DNA of 21,314 nt from JABJPM01 sp964596705 (GTDB lineage Archaea > Nanobdellota > Nanobdellia > SCGC-AAA011-G17 > PNOQ01): positions 1 through 21,314 of the forward strand of contig CAZQVG010000006.1 of assembly GCA_964596705.1 (NCBI GenBank), given 5' to 3'. Of the stretch, positions 15,020 to 21,257 are shown in pieces. The number at the start of each line of letters is the position of its first letter. Position 1 is the first letter of the stretch. Below the pieces are notes generated by a model. The model saw only the letters and a list, made by a program, of their open reading frames with translations. It did no database searches and was not told the DNA's origin. Position numbers and translations under genes: made by a program.

Positions 15020-15301
15020 ATGTATATGATTGAACTTGGTGGTGGAATATATTTGGATGGCTTTGATGGTGTTGAGCCGGGTAAACTAATTGTTGTTAAA
15101 AAAGTAGTTGGGAATTATACGAAAAGTATTTCTGAAAAGGTTAAGGATTTTAAGAAAATAACTGTCAAATATTCTGAAAATGGAAAAATTAAGATTTCTG
15201 TAGTTGTTGAGGCAGATAAAGAATATTCTGGTGAAGATGAGGGGGATAATCTATTTTTTGCGTTGGATAAGGCTTTAAGCAAGATTTTAGAGCAGATTTA
15301 G
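15020..15301 (+). CDS. Small alpha/beta protein, possibly S30AE/HPF-like
   Basis: A protein of 93 aa. The predicted order is beta-alpha-beta-beta-beta-alpha: IELGGGIYLDGF, a helix around ISEKVKDF, strands KITVKYS, KIKISVVVEA and KEYSGEDEG, then a final helix DNLFFALDKALSKILEQI. The order and the ending (D-x-x-x-A-x-D-x-A-x-x-K-x-x-x-Q) resemble the S30AE domain of ribosome hibernation factors, which end in similar D(M/L)YxAID...KLExQ helices. Its place just before the eL21-rpoF block, with its own leaderless promoter, would suit a ribosome-associated protein. The match is by eye and weak at the N-terminus, so an unrelated lineage-specific protein is quite possible. Confidence 0.45.
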   Translation: MYMIELGGGIYLDGFDGVEPGKLIVVKKVVGNYTKSISEKVKDFKKITVKYSENGKIKISVVVEADKEYSGEDEGDNLFFALDKALSKILEQI

Positions 15302-15311
15302 ATAACAAAAA

Positions 15312-15350
15312 GATTTATAAATAAGACAATTCTTCGGTTTATCTAGGTGA
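15312..15350 (+). promoter_or_regulatory. Promoter and Shine-Dalgarno of the eL21 operon
   Basis: A TATA box (GATTTATAAATA, 15312-15323) lies about 40 bases before the ATG at 15357, which is further than for most genes here. A Shine-Dalgarno-like AGGTGA (15345-15350) sits 6 bases before the ATG. This transcript therefore appears to have a short leader with a ribosome-binding site. Confidence 0.55.
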
Positions 15351-15356
15351 ATTAAG

Positions 15357-15644
15357 ATGCAGAGGGTAGGCGGTTCAAGAAGGAAATCTAGGAGCAAATT
15401 AAGGAAGAACGTTAAAGCTAGAGGTAAAGTTCCGATAAGGAAATATTTGCAAGAATTTAATGAAGGTGAGAAAGTTTGCTTAGTGGCAGAGCCTGCTGTT
15501 CAAAAAGGCATGTATCATGCAAGATTCCATGGAAAACATGGGATTATAGGAAAAAAACAAGGTACAAATTATTATGTTAAGATAAAGGATGGAAACAAAG
15601 AAAAACGAATATTAGTACATCCTATACATTTGAAAAAGATTTGA
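15357..15644 (+). CDS. rpl21e: Large ribosomal subunit protein eL21
   Basis: A protein of 95 aa, full length for archaeal eL21. It has a very basic N-terminus (SRRKSRSKLRKNVKARGK), then IRKYLQEF, the core GMYHARFHGKHGIIG and the ending RILVHPIHLKKI. All are typical of this protein of the 60S/50S central region. It is the first gene of an eL21-rpoF-DUF655 cluster widely kept in Archaea. Confidence 0.95.
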   Translation: MQRVGGSRRKSRSKLRKNVKARGKVPIRKYLQEFNEGEKVCLVAEPAVQKGMYHARFHGKHGIIGKKQGTNYYVKIKDGNKEKRILVHPIHLKKI

Positions 15645-15646
15645 AA

Positions 15647-15976
15647 ATGGAAATAATAAATGAAAAACCAATCAGTTTGCCTGAAATGCAACATCATATA
15701 GAAGAGATGAAGAAAAGAGATAAAGAGCTTAATTTTAGGGCAAAAAAAGTTGAGGAATATTTGAAAAGTATGCCTAAAGTAAAAGATTATGAAGCTATGA
15801 AAACAGAGTTAGAAGGGGCAGGTATACAAAGATTGAAAGAAAAACATATAACTTCAATAATTAATATTCATCCAAAAGATGTTGACAGTTTAAGAACTGT
15901 GCTTACAGGTGAAAATATCACATTAAAAGACGATGACTTGAAAAAAATAGTAGAGATAGTGATCAAGCATGTTTAA
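15647..15976 (+). CDS. rpoF: RNA polymerase subunit F (Rpb4 homologue)
   Basis: A protein of 109 aa. With subunit E it forms the stalk of archaeal RNA polymerase that binds emerging RNA and helps initiation. The sequence has EKPISLPEMQHHIEEM at the start, a charged helix (RAKKVEEYLKSM), and the HRDC-like end AGIQRLKEKHITSIINIHPK with later LKKIVEIVIKHV. The ATG at 15647 starts 2 bases after the eL21 stop and is preferred to the TTG at 15641. It is tightly coupled to eL21 and the DUF655 gene. Confidence 0.9.
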   Translation: MEIINEKPISLPEMQHHIEEMKKRDKELNFRAKKVEEYLKSMPKVKDYEAMKTELEGAGIQRLKEKHITSIINIHPKDVDSLRTVLTGENITLKDDDLKKIVEIVIKHV

Positions 15977-15981
15977 GAAAA

Positions 15982-16545
15982 ATGATAAAACAAACAATGA
16001 AGGAGGAATTTGCAATAGTGTTAGATTTTCTTCCGCATGGGTATCCTTTCGATACAAGGCCCATGCACCAGAAGACAGCAATAGCGCAAGCTATAGGAAA
16101 AAACCATTTTACATTGCTGGAACTGGTTCCAAAGAAAGGAGAATTTCTACAACCCCATGAAGAAGTTTATATTGGAGAAGGTAAACGAGAGAAAATACAT
16201 CATATTGTAGGCAAAATTCCACTTTCAAAGTTGACTCAAACTGCTAAGGTTGAGCTTGATTATGTGATTGAAAAAATGGTTGATGAAAATGAAAAAAAGT
16301 TTGTTGATTTTTTCAACAATGCAGGACCAATAAATACAAGAATGCATCAGATGGAACTATTGCCAGGAATAGGGAAGAAGCACACAAGAATGATAATAGA
16401 TGAAAGAATGGAAAAACCATTTGAATCATTTGAGGATATTAAAAATAGGGTTAAATTAATACCTGATCCAAAGAAAACTATAATAAGGAGGATATATGCT
16501 GAACTAAATAATGAGGATAAGCACAGGCTTTTTATTCAGGTATAG
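15982..16545 (+). CDS. DUF655 family protein (helix-hairpin-helix, RNA-binding)
   Basis: A protein of 187 aa. The N-terminal part has the family signature VLDFLPHGYP at about residues 13-22 and an OB-like strand region (LLELVPKKGEFLQPHEEVYIG). The C-terminal half carries a helix-hairpin-helix (LLPGIGKKHTRMIIDERM) followed by ESFEDIKNRV, as in DNA or RNA-binding proteins. The family (COG1491) is universal in Archaea, always near eL21 and rpoF, but its role is not known; ribosome biogenesis is a common guess. The dimethyltransferase ksgA, often next in this cluster, is absent here. It starts 5 bases after rpoF. An internal ATG at 16000 is an alternative start. Confidence 0.88.
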   Translation: MIKQTMKEEFAIVLDFLPHGYPFDTRPMHQKTAIAQAIGKNHFTLLELVPKKGEFLQPHEEVYIGEGKREKIHHIVGKIPLSKLTQTAKVELDYVIEKMVDENEKKFVDFFNNAGPINTRMHQMELLPGIGKKHTRMIIDERMEKPFESFEDIKNRVKLIPDPKKTIIRRIYAELNNEDKHRLFIQV

Positions 16546-16553
16546 CCAAAAAG

Positions 16554-16563
16554 CTTTTAAATA
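16554..16563 (+). promoter_or_regulatory. TATA box of the uS13 operon
   Basis: GCTTTTAAATAG is centred about 28 bases before the uS13 ATG at 16587, with A-rich CCAAAAA before it. It probably starts a leaderless operon mRNA for the genes down to rpoN. Confidence 0.55.
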
Positions 16564-16586
16564 GATCCAAAGCATCAAAATAGAAA

Positions 16587-17036
16587 ATGGAACAAAAAAT
16601 GAGACACATCTTGCGTATATTTGCTACAGATATAGATGGGTCTAAGCCAATTGGTCATGCTTTGAATAGTGTTAAGGGCATTAGTTTTTCTATGTCAAAA
16701 GTTATTTGTGAAGTTGCAGGTGTTGATAAGAATAAAAAAGCAGGTTTGTTAAGTGATGAAGAACTTAAAAGGATAGAATCTGTTTTTACAGAGAATATTG
16801 ATAAAATTCCTTCTTGGATGTTAAATAGACAAAAAGATTATGATGAAGGAGTTAATAAACATTTATTGGGTGTTGATTTGAAATTAAGAACTGAGTTTGA
16901 TATTAAACGTATGCAAAAGATTAAGAGTTATAAGGGTATGAGGCATGCAGCTGGATTACCTGTAAGAGGTCAAAGAACTAAGGGTCACTTTAGAAAATCT
17001 AAGAAATCATTGGGTGTAAAGAGGAAGAAGAAGTAA
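16587..17036 (+). CDS. rpsM: Small ribosomal subunit protein uS13
   Basis: A protein of 149 aa, the length of archaeal/eukaryal-type uS13. It has LRIFATDIDGSKPIGHAL at the start, GISFSMSKVICEVAGV, and the C-terminal signature KGMRHAAGLPVRGQRTKGHF followed by a basic tail. It sits in the head of the small subunit and contacts P-site tRNA. It is the first gene of the operon. Its TAA is followed directly by the uS4 ATG (1 base between). Confidence 0.96.
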   Translation: MEQKMRHILRIFATDIDGSKPIGHALNSVKGISFSMSKVICEVAGVDKNKKAGLLSDEELKRIESVFTENIDKIPSWMLNRQKDYDEGVNKHLLGVDLKLRTEFDIKRMQKIKSYKGMRHAAGLPVRGQRTKGHFRKSKKSLGVKRKKK

Positions 17037-17037
17037 A

Positions 17038-17751
17038 ATGGGACAGACTAAGAGATTAAAAAAGAAATATGAAACGCCATCACATCCATGGCAGAAAGAT
17101 AGAATATTAGAAGAAAAAGAGTATATGAGAGAATATGGATTTAGGAATAAAAAAGAAATATGGAGAGAAATTTCTAAATTAAGAAAAGCTAGAACCCAAG
17201 CTAAAAAACTTATTGCTGATAAATTAAGTGAGCAGGCTAGGAAAGAGGAAAGGCAATTATTGGATAGGTTAATCAGATATGGCCTATTGACTAAAGATTC
17301 TAAATTGGAAGATGTTTTGGGTTTGAAAGCTAAAGACTTTTTTGAAAGAAGGTTGCAAACTTTAGTTTATAAGAAGGGTTTAGCTAGATCTGTTAAACAA
17401 GCAAGGCAGTTTATTGTTCATGGACACATAATGGTCGGTGAAAATAAAGTTACTGCACCCTCTTATATGGTGTCTTTGGAGGAAGAATCTATGATTATGT
17501 TTAATCCACGTTCTACATTAGCTAAGGAAGATCATCCTGAAAGAGCAGTAAAACAGGAAGTTCCTGAAGTGAAAAAAGATAAAAAAGTAGAAGAGAAAGT
17601 TGAAAAAGTTTCAGAAGAAGAAACTAAAGAAGAAGATAAACCTTCGGAAGCTAAAGAAGAGAAAGTGGCTGAAGAGGTAAAAGAAGAAAAAACTGAAGTA
17701 GAAAAAGCAGTTGAAGAACCTGCAAAAGAAGCGGAGGAAGCAAGTGAGTAA
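17038..17751 (+). CDS. rpsD: Small ribosomal subunit protein uS4 with acidic/lysine tail
   Basis: A protein of 237 aa; archaeal uS4 is usually about 170-190. Residues 1-165 are standard: the start GQTKRLKKKYETPSHPW, an S4 RNA-binding domain around RRLQTLVYKKGLARSVKQAR, then QFIVHGHIMVGENKVTAPSY. From about residue 167 to 237 a low-complexity tail of Glu, Lys, Val and Ala follows (for example VEEKVEKVSEEETKEEDK). The tail is predicted to be a disordered or long helical segment. It is in frame with no break, and uS11 begins 1 base after the stop. Confidence 0.95.
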   Translation: MGQTKRLKKKYETPSHPWQKDRILEEKEYMREYGFRNKKEIWREISKLRKARTQAKKLIADKLSEQARKEERQLLDRLIRYGLLTKDSKLEDVLGLKAKDFFERRLQTLVYKKGLARSVKQARQFIVHGHIMVGENKVTAPSYMVSLEEESMIMFNPRSTLAKEDHPERAVKQEVPEVKKDKKVEEKVEKVSEEETKEEDKPSEAKEEKVAEEVKEEKTEVEKAVEEPAKEAEEASE

Positions 17752-17752
17752 A

Positions 17753-18160
17753 ATGGCAGCACAACAACAAAAAAAATTGAAATGGGGAATTGCACATATT
17801 TATGCTTCTTATAATAATACAATTATTCACATTACTGATATCACTGGATCTGAAACAATATCTAAAGTTAGTGGGGGAATGGTAACTAAGACTCATAGAT
17901 TGGAGGCTAGTCCTACTGTTGCTATGACTGCTGCTAAGATGGCTGCAGAAGCAGCTTTAGAAAAAGGAATTAATGCGATTCATATTAAAGTTAGAGCTCC
18001 TGGGGGCCATAATGGTCCAACAAGTACTGGTCCAGGTGCACAAGCAGCTATTAGAACTTTAACTAGGGCTGGTTTGAAAATTGGGGATATTGAAGAAGTT
18101 ACTCCTATTCCCCATGACGGGTGTAGAAAGAAAGGTGGAAGGAGGGGAAGAAGAGTTTAA
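17753..18160 (+). CDS. rpsK: Small ribosomal subunit protein uS11
   Basis: A protein of 135 aa. It has the signatures GIAHIYASYNNTIIHITD, AAKMAAEAALEKGI, and PGGHNGPTSTGPGAQAAIR with the end IPHDGCRKKGGRRGRR. It binds the platform of the small subunit near the mRNA exit. The ATG at 17753 is used rather than 17711, since the latter lies inside uS4 and adds unrelated residues. Confidence 0.97.
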   Translation: MAAQQQKKLKWGIAHIYASYNNTIIHITDITGSETISKVSGGMVTKTHRLEASPTVAMTAAKMAAEAALEKGINAIHIKVRAPGGHNGPTSTGPGAQAAIRTLTRAGLKIGDIEEVTPIPHDGCRKKGGRRGRRV

Positions 18161-18162
18161 AG

Positions 18163-18969
18163 ATGAAAATCAAAATTATTGAAAAAAAGGAAGATAGTAT
18201 TGTTTTTGAGTTGAGTGAAACTAATGAAGCAGAGGTAAATACTTTGCGTAGATTAATTGTTTCAGAAGTCCCAACTATGGCTATCGAAGAGGTTGAATTT
18301 ATTAAAAATGATTCTGCTTTATTTGATGAGATGATTGCGAATAGACTTGGTTTGATTCCATTAAAGACAGACTTGAAAGTTTATAAGGAAGACAAGAAAG
18401 GGGATGTATTGAGCCAAGTTGAGTTTAGTTTAAAGGCAAAAGGGCCATGTACAGTTTATAGCGGAGATTTGAAATCTACTGACGATAAAATTGTTCCGGT
18501 TTTTGATAAGATGCCAATTGTTAAACTATTGGAAGGCCAAGAACTTGAGTTAAATGCTATTGCAGTCTTAGGGAGAGGCAGAACACATATGAAGTTTGCT
18601 CCTGGAGCAGTTTTTTATCATCATAAACCTATCTTAAAGATAAATAATGATCCTAAAAAATTAGAGCAATTCAAAGACAAATATCCAAGCAAAGCATTTA
18701 AGGATGGCAAATTAGATGAAGAAGCCTTGTTGAAAGATAATTTATATGAGGCTTGTGATGGAATATGTGATGACTTATTAAAAGTTGATTATGAGAAAGA
18801 TAAGTTTATTTTTTATGTTGAATCTTTTGGCCAATTAGAAGTTATTGAGATGGTTATGGTTGCAGTAGAAAACTTTAATAAGAAGCTAGAAGAGTTTGAG
18901 AAAGCTTTGAAATCAACTAAAGATACTTTAGTAAAAAACGTTGCTAAAAAATTGACACTCAAGAAATAA
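18163..18969 (+). CDS. rpoD: RNA polymerase subunit D (Rpb3/alpha homologue)
   Basis: A protein of 268 aa, the archaeal subunit that dimerises with L to nucleate polymerase assembly. The alpha-like signature NEAEVNTLRRLIVSEVPTMA is at 21-40, and NRLGLIPL at 60-67 follows. The insert at about 160-212, which in many Archaea carries [4Fe-4S] clusters, keeps the frame YPSKAFKDGKL (CP... in cluster-binding forms) but has only C198 and C202 left. The C-terminal dimerisation part (FIFYVESFGQLEVIEMV) is normal. It overlaps none of its neighbours and follows uS11 by 2 bases; tRNA-Leu begins 13 bases after its stop. Confidence 0.95.
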   Translation: MKIKIIEKKEDSIVFELSETNEAEVNTLRRLIVSEVPTMAIEEVEFIKNDSALFDEMIANRLGLIPLKTDLKVYKEDKKGDVLSQVEFSLKAKGPCTVYSGDLKSTDDKIVPVFDKMPIVKLLEGQELELNAIAVLGRGRTHMKFAPGAVFYHHKPILKINNDPKKLEQFKDKYPSKAFKDGKLDEEALLKDNLYEACDGICDDLLKVDYEKDKFIFYVESFGQLEVIEMVMVAVENFNKKLEEFEKALKSTKDTLVKNVAKKLTLKK

Positions 18970-18982
18970 ACCCTGCTTATGT

Positions 18983-19066
18983 GCAGGGGTGCCGGAGTGG
19001 TCAAACGGACACGGTTAAGGCCCGTGTGGCTTAGTGCCTACGCAGGTTCGAATCCTGTCCCCTGCA
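18983..19066 (+). tRNA. tRNA-Leu, anticodon AAG, inside the ribosomal operon
   Basis: An 84-nt class II tRNA. The acceptor GCAGGGG pairs fully with CCCCTGC, with discriminator A at 19066. The D arm is CCG/CGG with TGGT in the loop. The anticodon stem CACGG/CCGTG closes the loop TTAAGGC, so the anticodon is AAG at 19017-19019. The long variable arm GGC-TTAGT-GCC and the T arm GCAGG-TTCGAAT-CCTGT complete the fold. The class II arm, A73 and loop say leucine. Reading the anticodon as TAA would break two pairs in the stem. It sits 13 bases after rpoD and 10 bases before eL18, with no visible promoter, so it should be excised from the operon mRNA. Confidence 0.93.
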
Positions 19067-19076
19067 TGAATGAAAG

Positions 19077-19418
19077 ATGGAAAAAACAAACAAAAACTTG
19101 GTTGAACTGGTAAAGGAAATAAGGAAGTATGCGGGTAGTGAGAACTCTAAGTTTTGGAAGAGAATTGTAAAAGAATTAGAAAAACCCACTAGACAAATGA
19201 GAGCAGTTAATATTGCTAAAATTAATCAATATTGTAATGATGGTGAGATTGCTGTTATCCCTGGAAAAGTTTTGGGAAATGGTGAGCTAACAAAAAAGGT
19301 TAAAGTGGCTGCTTTGAAATTTAGTGAAGTTGCTGCTGAAAAAATAAAGGATAAGATGACAATTAAAGAATTATTGGATAAAAAATTAGATACAAAAAAT
19401 ATGAGGATTATGGGGTAA
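19077..19418 (+). CDS. rpl18e: Large ribosomal subunit protein eL18
   Basis: A protein of 113 aa, the normal archaeal length. Motifs include FWKRIVKELEKPTRQMRAVN, IAVIPGKVLGNGELTKKVKV (typical VPGKVLGxGxL of eL18) and the short end. It starts 10 bases after tRNA-Leu, so tRNA 3' processing should leave an mRNA with a 10-base leader. uL13 begins 1 base after its stop; GGGGT just before that start may serve as a ribosome-binding site. Confidence 0.94.
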   Translation: MEKTNKNLVELVKEIRKYAGSENSKFWKRIVKELEKPTRQMRAVNIAKINQYCNDGEIAVIPGKVLGNGELTKKVKVAALKFSEVAAEKIKDKMTIKELLDKKLDTKNMRIMG

Positions 19419-19419
19419 A

Positions 19420-19830
19420 ATGATAATCGATGCAACAGATCTTATTATGGGAAGGATGGCAACATATGTTGCTAAGAAGGCTTTGATGGGAGAAAAAATA
19501 GATATTGTTAATTGTGAAAATGCGATTATCGTTGGTAAGAAAAAAGAAGTATTTAACAGATATAAAGAAAGAAGAGAAAGGGGAGATGCTTTGAAAGGAC
19601 CTTATTTTCCAACTATGCCAGATAGGCTAGTAAGGAGAGTTATAAGGGGAATGTTGCCTTATAAGCAAGAAAAAGGTGAGAAGGCATTTAAACGTGTTAT
19701 GTGTTATATCGGGGTGCCAGATAAATTTAAAGATCAAAAATTCGAAACAATTAAAAATGCACACATTTCCAACAGTAGAGCATTAGCGTATGTAAAAGTT
19801 GGAGATTTGTGTAATTTCCTTAGAAAATGA
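19420..19830 (+). CDS. rplM: Large ribosomal subunit protein uL13
   Basis: A protein of 136 aa, a compact archaeal uL13. It has IIDATDLIMGRMATYVAKKA at the start, NCENAIIVGKKKEVF, GPYFPTMPDRLVRRVIRGML, and LPYKQEKGEKAFKRVMCYIG. It overlaps the uS9 start by 4 bases (ATGA), a sign of coupled translation. Confidence 0.95.
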   Translation: MIIDATDLIMGRMATYVAKKALMGEKIDIVNCENAIIVGKKKEVFNRYKERRERGDALKGPYFPTMPDRLVRRVIRGMLPYKQEKGEKAFKRVMCYIGVPDKFKDQKFETIKNAHISNSRALAYVKVGDLCNFLRK

Positions 19831-20219
19831 AAGCAATTCATAAAGCTGGAAAGAGAAAAACTGCAATTGCTCGTGCTACTTTGAAGCCGGGTAAAGGTGT
19901 TGTTAGAATTAATTATCAAGTTTTAGAAAATTATTCTCCTGAATTGGCTAGAATGAAGATTATGGAGCCTTTGTTGATTGCAGGAGATGTTGTAAAGAAA
20001 TATGATATTTCAGTTAATGTTCATGGAGGAGGTTGGCAGTCTCAGGCTGAAGCTTCTAGACTAGCTATTGCAAGGTGTTTAGTAGAAATTAGTAAATCCT
20101 TGAAAAGCAAATTCTTGGAGTATGATAGGAATTTGTTGGTTGCAGATACTAGAAGAAAAGAAGTTTGTAAACCTAATGATTCTAAAGCTAGAGCTAAGAG
20201 ACAGAAGTCATATAGGTAA
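19827..20219 (+). CDS. rpsI: Small ribosomal subunit protein uS9
   Basis: A protein of 130 aa. It has AGKRKTAIARATLKPGKGVV at the start, NVHGGGWQSQAEASRLAIAR in the middle, and the invariant end KARAKRQKSYR, whose basic tail reaches the P-site tRNA. It overlaps uL13 by 4 bases and is followed 1 base later by rpoN. Confidence 0.97.
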   Translation: MKAIHKAGKRKTAIARATLKPGKGVVRINYQVLENYSPELARMKIMEPLLIAGDVVKKYDISVNVHGGGWQSQAEASRLAIARCLVEISKSLKSKFLEYDRNLLVADTRRKEVCKPNDSKARAKRQKSYR

Positions 20220-20220
20220 G

Positions 20221-20418
20221 ATGATAATTCCAATAAGATGTATGAGTTGTGGAAAGCCTGTTGGGCATTTATGGGAGAAATATGTAGAGAGAGTTGAAGC
20301 TGGAGAAGATCCAAAAGAAGTTATGGATGATTTAGGTTTAAAGAGATATTGTTGTAGAGCTTTGTTTGTAGGGCATATTGATTTATTAGAAGAGATTGCT
20401 CAATTTAAGAAGTTTTAA
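20221..20418 (+). CDS. rpoN: RNA polymerase subunit N (Rpb10 homologue)
   Basis: A protein of 65 aa, the usual length. It starts with IIPIRCMSCGKPVGHLWEKY and has the CCR motif (KRYCCRALF), giving the CxxC...CC zinc site of Rpb10. It helps hold the D-L platform of the polymerase. The ATG at 20221 has AGGTAAG just before it, inside the uS9 end. A longer frame from 20122 lies within uS9 and is rejected. Confidence 0.96.
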   Translation: MIIPIRCMSCGKPVGHLWEKYVERVEAGEDPKEVMDDLGLKRYCCRALFVGHIDLLEEIAQFKKF

Positions 20419-20421
20419 TAA

Positions 20422-20436
20422 TTTTTAGTTTTTCTT
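20422..20436 (+). terminator. T-rich probable terminator after rpoN
   Basis: TTTTTAGTTTTTCTTT in the 25-base gap after rpoN fits archaeal oligo-T termination. It may equally overlap the promoter of the next gene, since AATAATTTTTAG is TATA-like and about 22 bases from the ATG at 20444. Confidence 0.35.
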
Positions 20437-20443
20437 TATTCTC

Positions 20444-20845
20444 ATGAGGGATGATGCTTGGCTTGAAAGGAGGTTAGATAGAATCTGGAATTCTTTGATG
20501 CCTGAGGTTGAAAGAAAAAATAATGTTGTTATTAGGTTTAAAGGCAAGTGGAAAAATAAATTTGCTCATATAAAATTGTTAAAAGACGGGTCTACTGAAA
20601 TTGCAATCAATTCTTTGTTTAGATTTAGAGATGTTCCTGATTTTATTTTAGATACTACAATTGCTCATGAGTTGGTGCATTATATGCATGGTTTTCAAAG
20701 CCCTTACCCTAGGAAGCATAAATATCCTCATAAAGGAGGGATTGTAGATAAAGAACTGAAAAAGAGGGGTTTTGGTTTTTTGTTAGAATTGGAAAAGGAT
20801 TGGGTAAAAAAAAGATGGTATAAATTATACAGCCTTCTTGTTTAA
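20444..20845 (+). CDS. SprT-like zinc metalloprotease family protein
   Basis: A protein of 133 aa. HELVH at residues 75-79 gives the HExxH zinc and catalytic site, in the context TTIAHELVHYMHGF; H96 (PHKGG) is a good third ligand about 17 residues on, as in SprT-like folds. The earlier part has the strands and helix expected before the active helix (FAHIKLLKDGSTEIAINSLF). Eukaryotic SPRTN relatives cut DNA-protein crosslinks; archaeal small forms are unproven. There is no signal peptide, so it should act inside the cell. Its last 21 bases overlap the end of rnp4 on the other strand. Confidence 0.75.
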   Translation: MRDDAWLERRLDRIWNSLMPEVERKNNVVIRFKGKWKNKFAHIKLLKDGSTEIAINSLFRFRDVPDFILDTTIAHELVHYMHGFQSPYPRKHKYPHKGGIVDKELKKRGFGFLLELEKDWVKKRWYKLYSLLV

Positions 20846-21124
20846 AACAAATCTCGTGTATTTTTTACAATTAAAACAATAGTAAACTAATTTATTGTTT
20901 CTTGTTCTTACTCTATAATTTCCCTCTTTAAAATAATTGTAGCAGTGTTTACAAAATCTTCTTTTATATTTTGAGGGAAGTCTTAAGTTCAATTTCATTG
21001 CTATTTTTCTTGCTGTTTGGATATATTTGTTTGCAAGTTCTTGTGATTTTGTTTTTTCTGCTTGTTCGAATAATGTCTTTATTCTTTCTTTTGCCAGATC
21101 TATTGTTTTTTGATTTTTTTTCAT
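20825..21124 (-). CDS. rnp4: Ribonuclease P protein component 4 (Rpp21/Rpr2)
   Basis: A protein of 99 aa. Two N-terminal helices (IDLAKERIKTLFEQAEKT and ELANKYIQTARKIAMKLNL) precede a zinc ribbon with RRFCKHCYNYF and VYYCFNCKKYTRF, i.e. two CxxC pairs. This is the archaeal Rpp21 layout. With Rpp29 it binds the specificity domain of RNase P RNA and aids pre-tRNA 5' maturation. It starts 10 bases after tRNA-Gly(CCC) on the same strand, with no room for its own promoter, so its mRNA should arise from the tRNA transcript. Confidence 0.92.
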   Translation of the reverse strand: MKKNQKTIDLAKERIKTLFEQAEKTKSQELANKYIQTARKIAMKLNLRLPSKYKRRFCKHCYNYFKEGNYRVRTRNNKLVYYCFNCKKYTRFVLNKKAV

Positions 21125-21134
21125 TTTATTTATA

Positions 21135-21205
21135 TGCGCGAGCCGGGATTTGAACCCGGGTCTCAGCCTTGGGAAGGCTGAATTCTACCACTAAACTACT
21201 CGCGC
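21135..21205 (-). tRNA. tRNA-Gly (anticodon CCC)
   Basis: A 71-nt cloverleaf on the minus strand. The acceptor GCGCGAG pairs with CTCGCGC, with discriminator A (complement of 21135). The anticodon stem CAGCC/GGCTG closes the loop TTCCCAA, so the anticodon is CCC. The T arm is CCCGG-GTTCAAATC-CCGG in the usual form. No CCA is encoded. With tRNA-Gly(TCC) at 2354 it is the second glycine tRNA in the window. Confidence 0.94.
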
Positions 21206-21228
21206 TTAAATTTTATTTGGTAATTTAT

Positions 21229-21238
21229 CTTTTAAAAA
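21229..21238 (-). promoter_or_regulatory. TATA box for tRNA-Gly(CCC) and rnp4
   Basis: On the minus strand TTTTTAAAAG, preceded by CTAAAGA, is centred about 28 bases before the tRNA 5' end at 21205. It is the only promoter seen for tRNA-Gly(CCC) and rnp4, unless transcription reads through from 5S. Confidence 0.55.
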
Positions 21239-21257
21239 TCTTTAGAATTAAAATAAT

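Noticed and set aside
17532..17896. Minus-strand Ser/Leu-rich frames opposite the uS4 tail
   Set aside because: They are the complement of the Glu/Lys-rich tail codons and cross into uS11. They have no promoter or protein signature.
19014..19020. Reading the tRNA-Leu anticodon as TAA, a common archaeal Leu anticodon
   Set aside because: It needs the loop moved by one base, which breaks two of five pairs in the anticodon stem; the AAG register pairs perfectly and places position 26 correctly.
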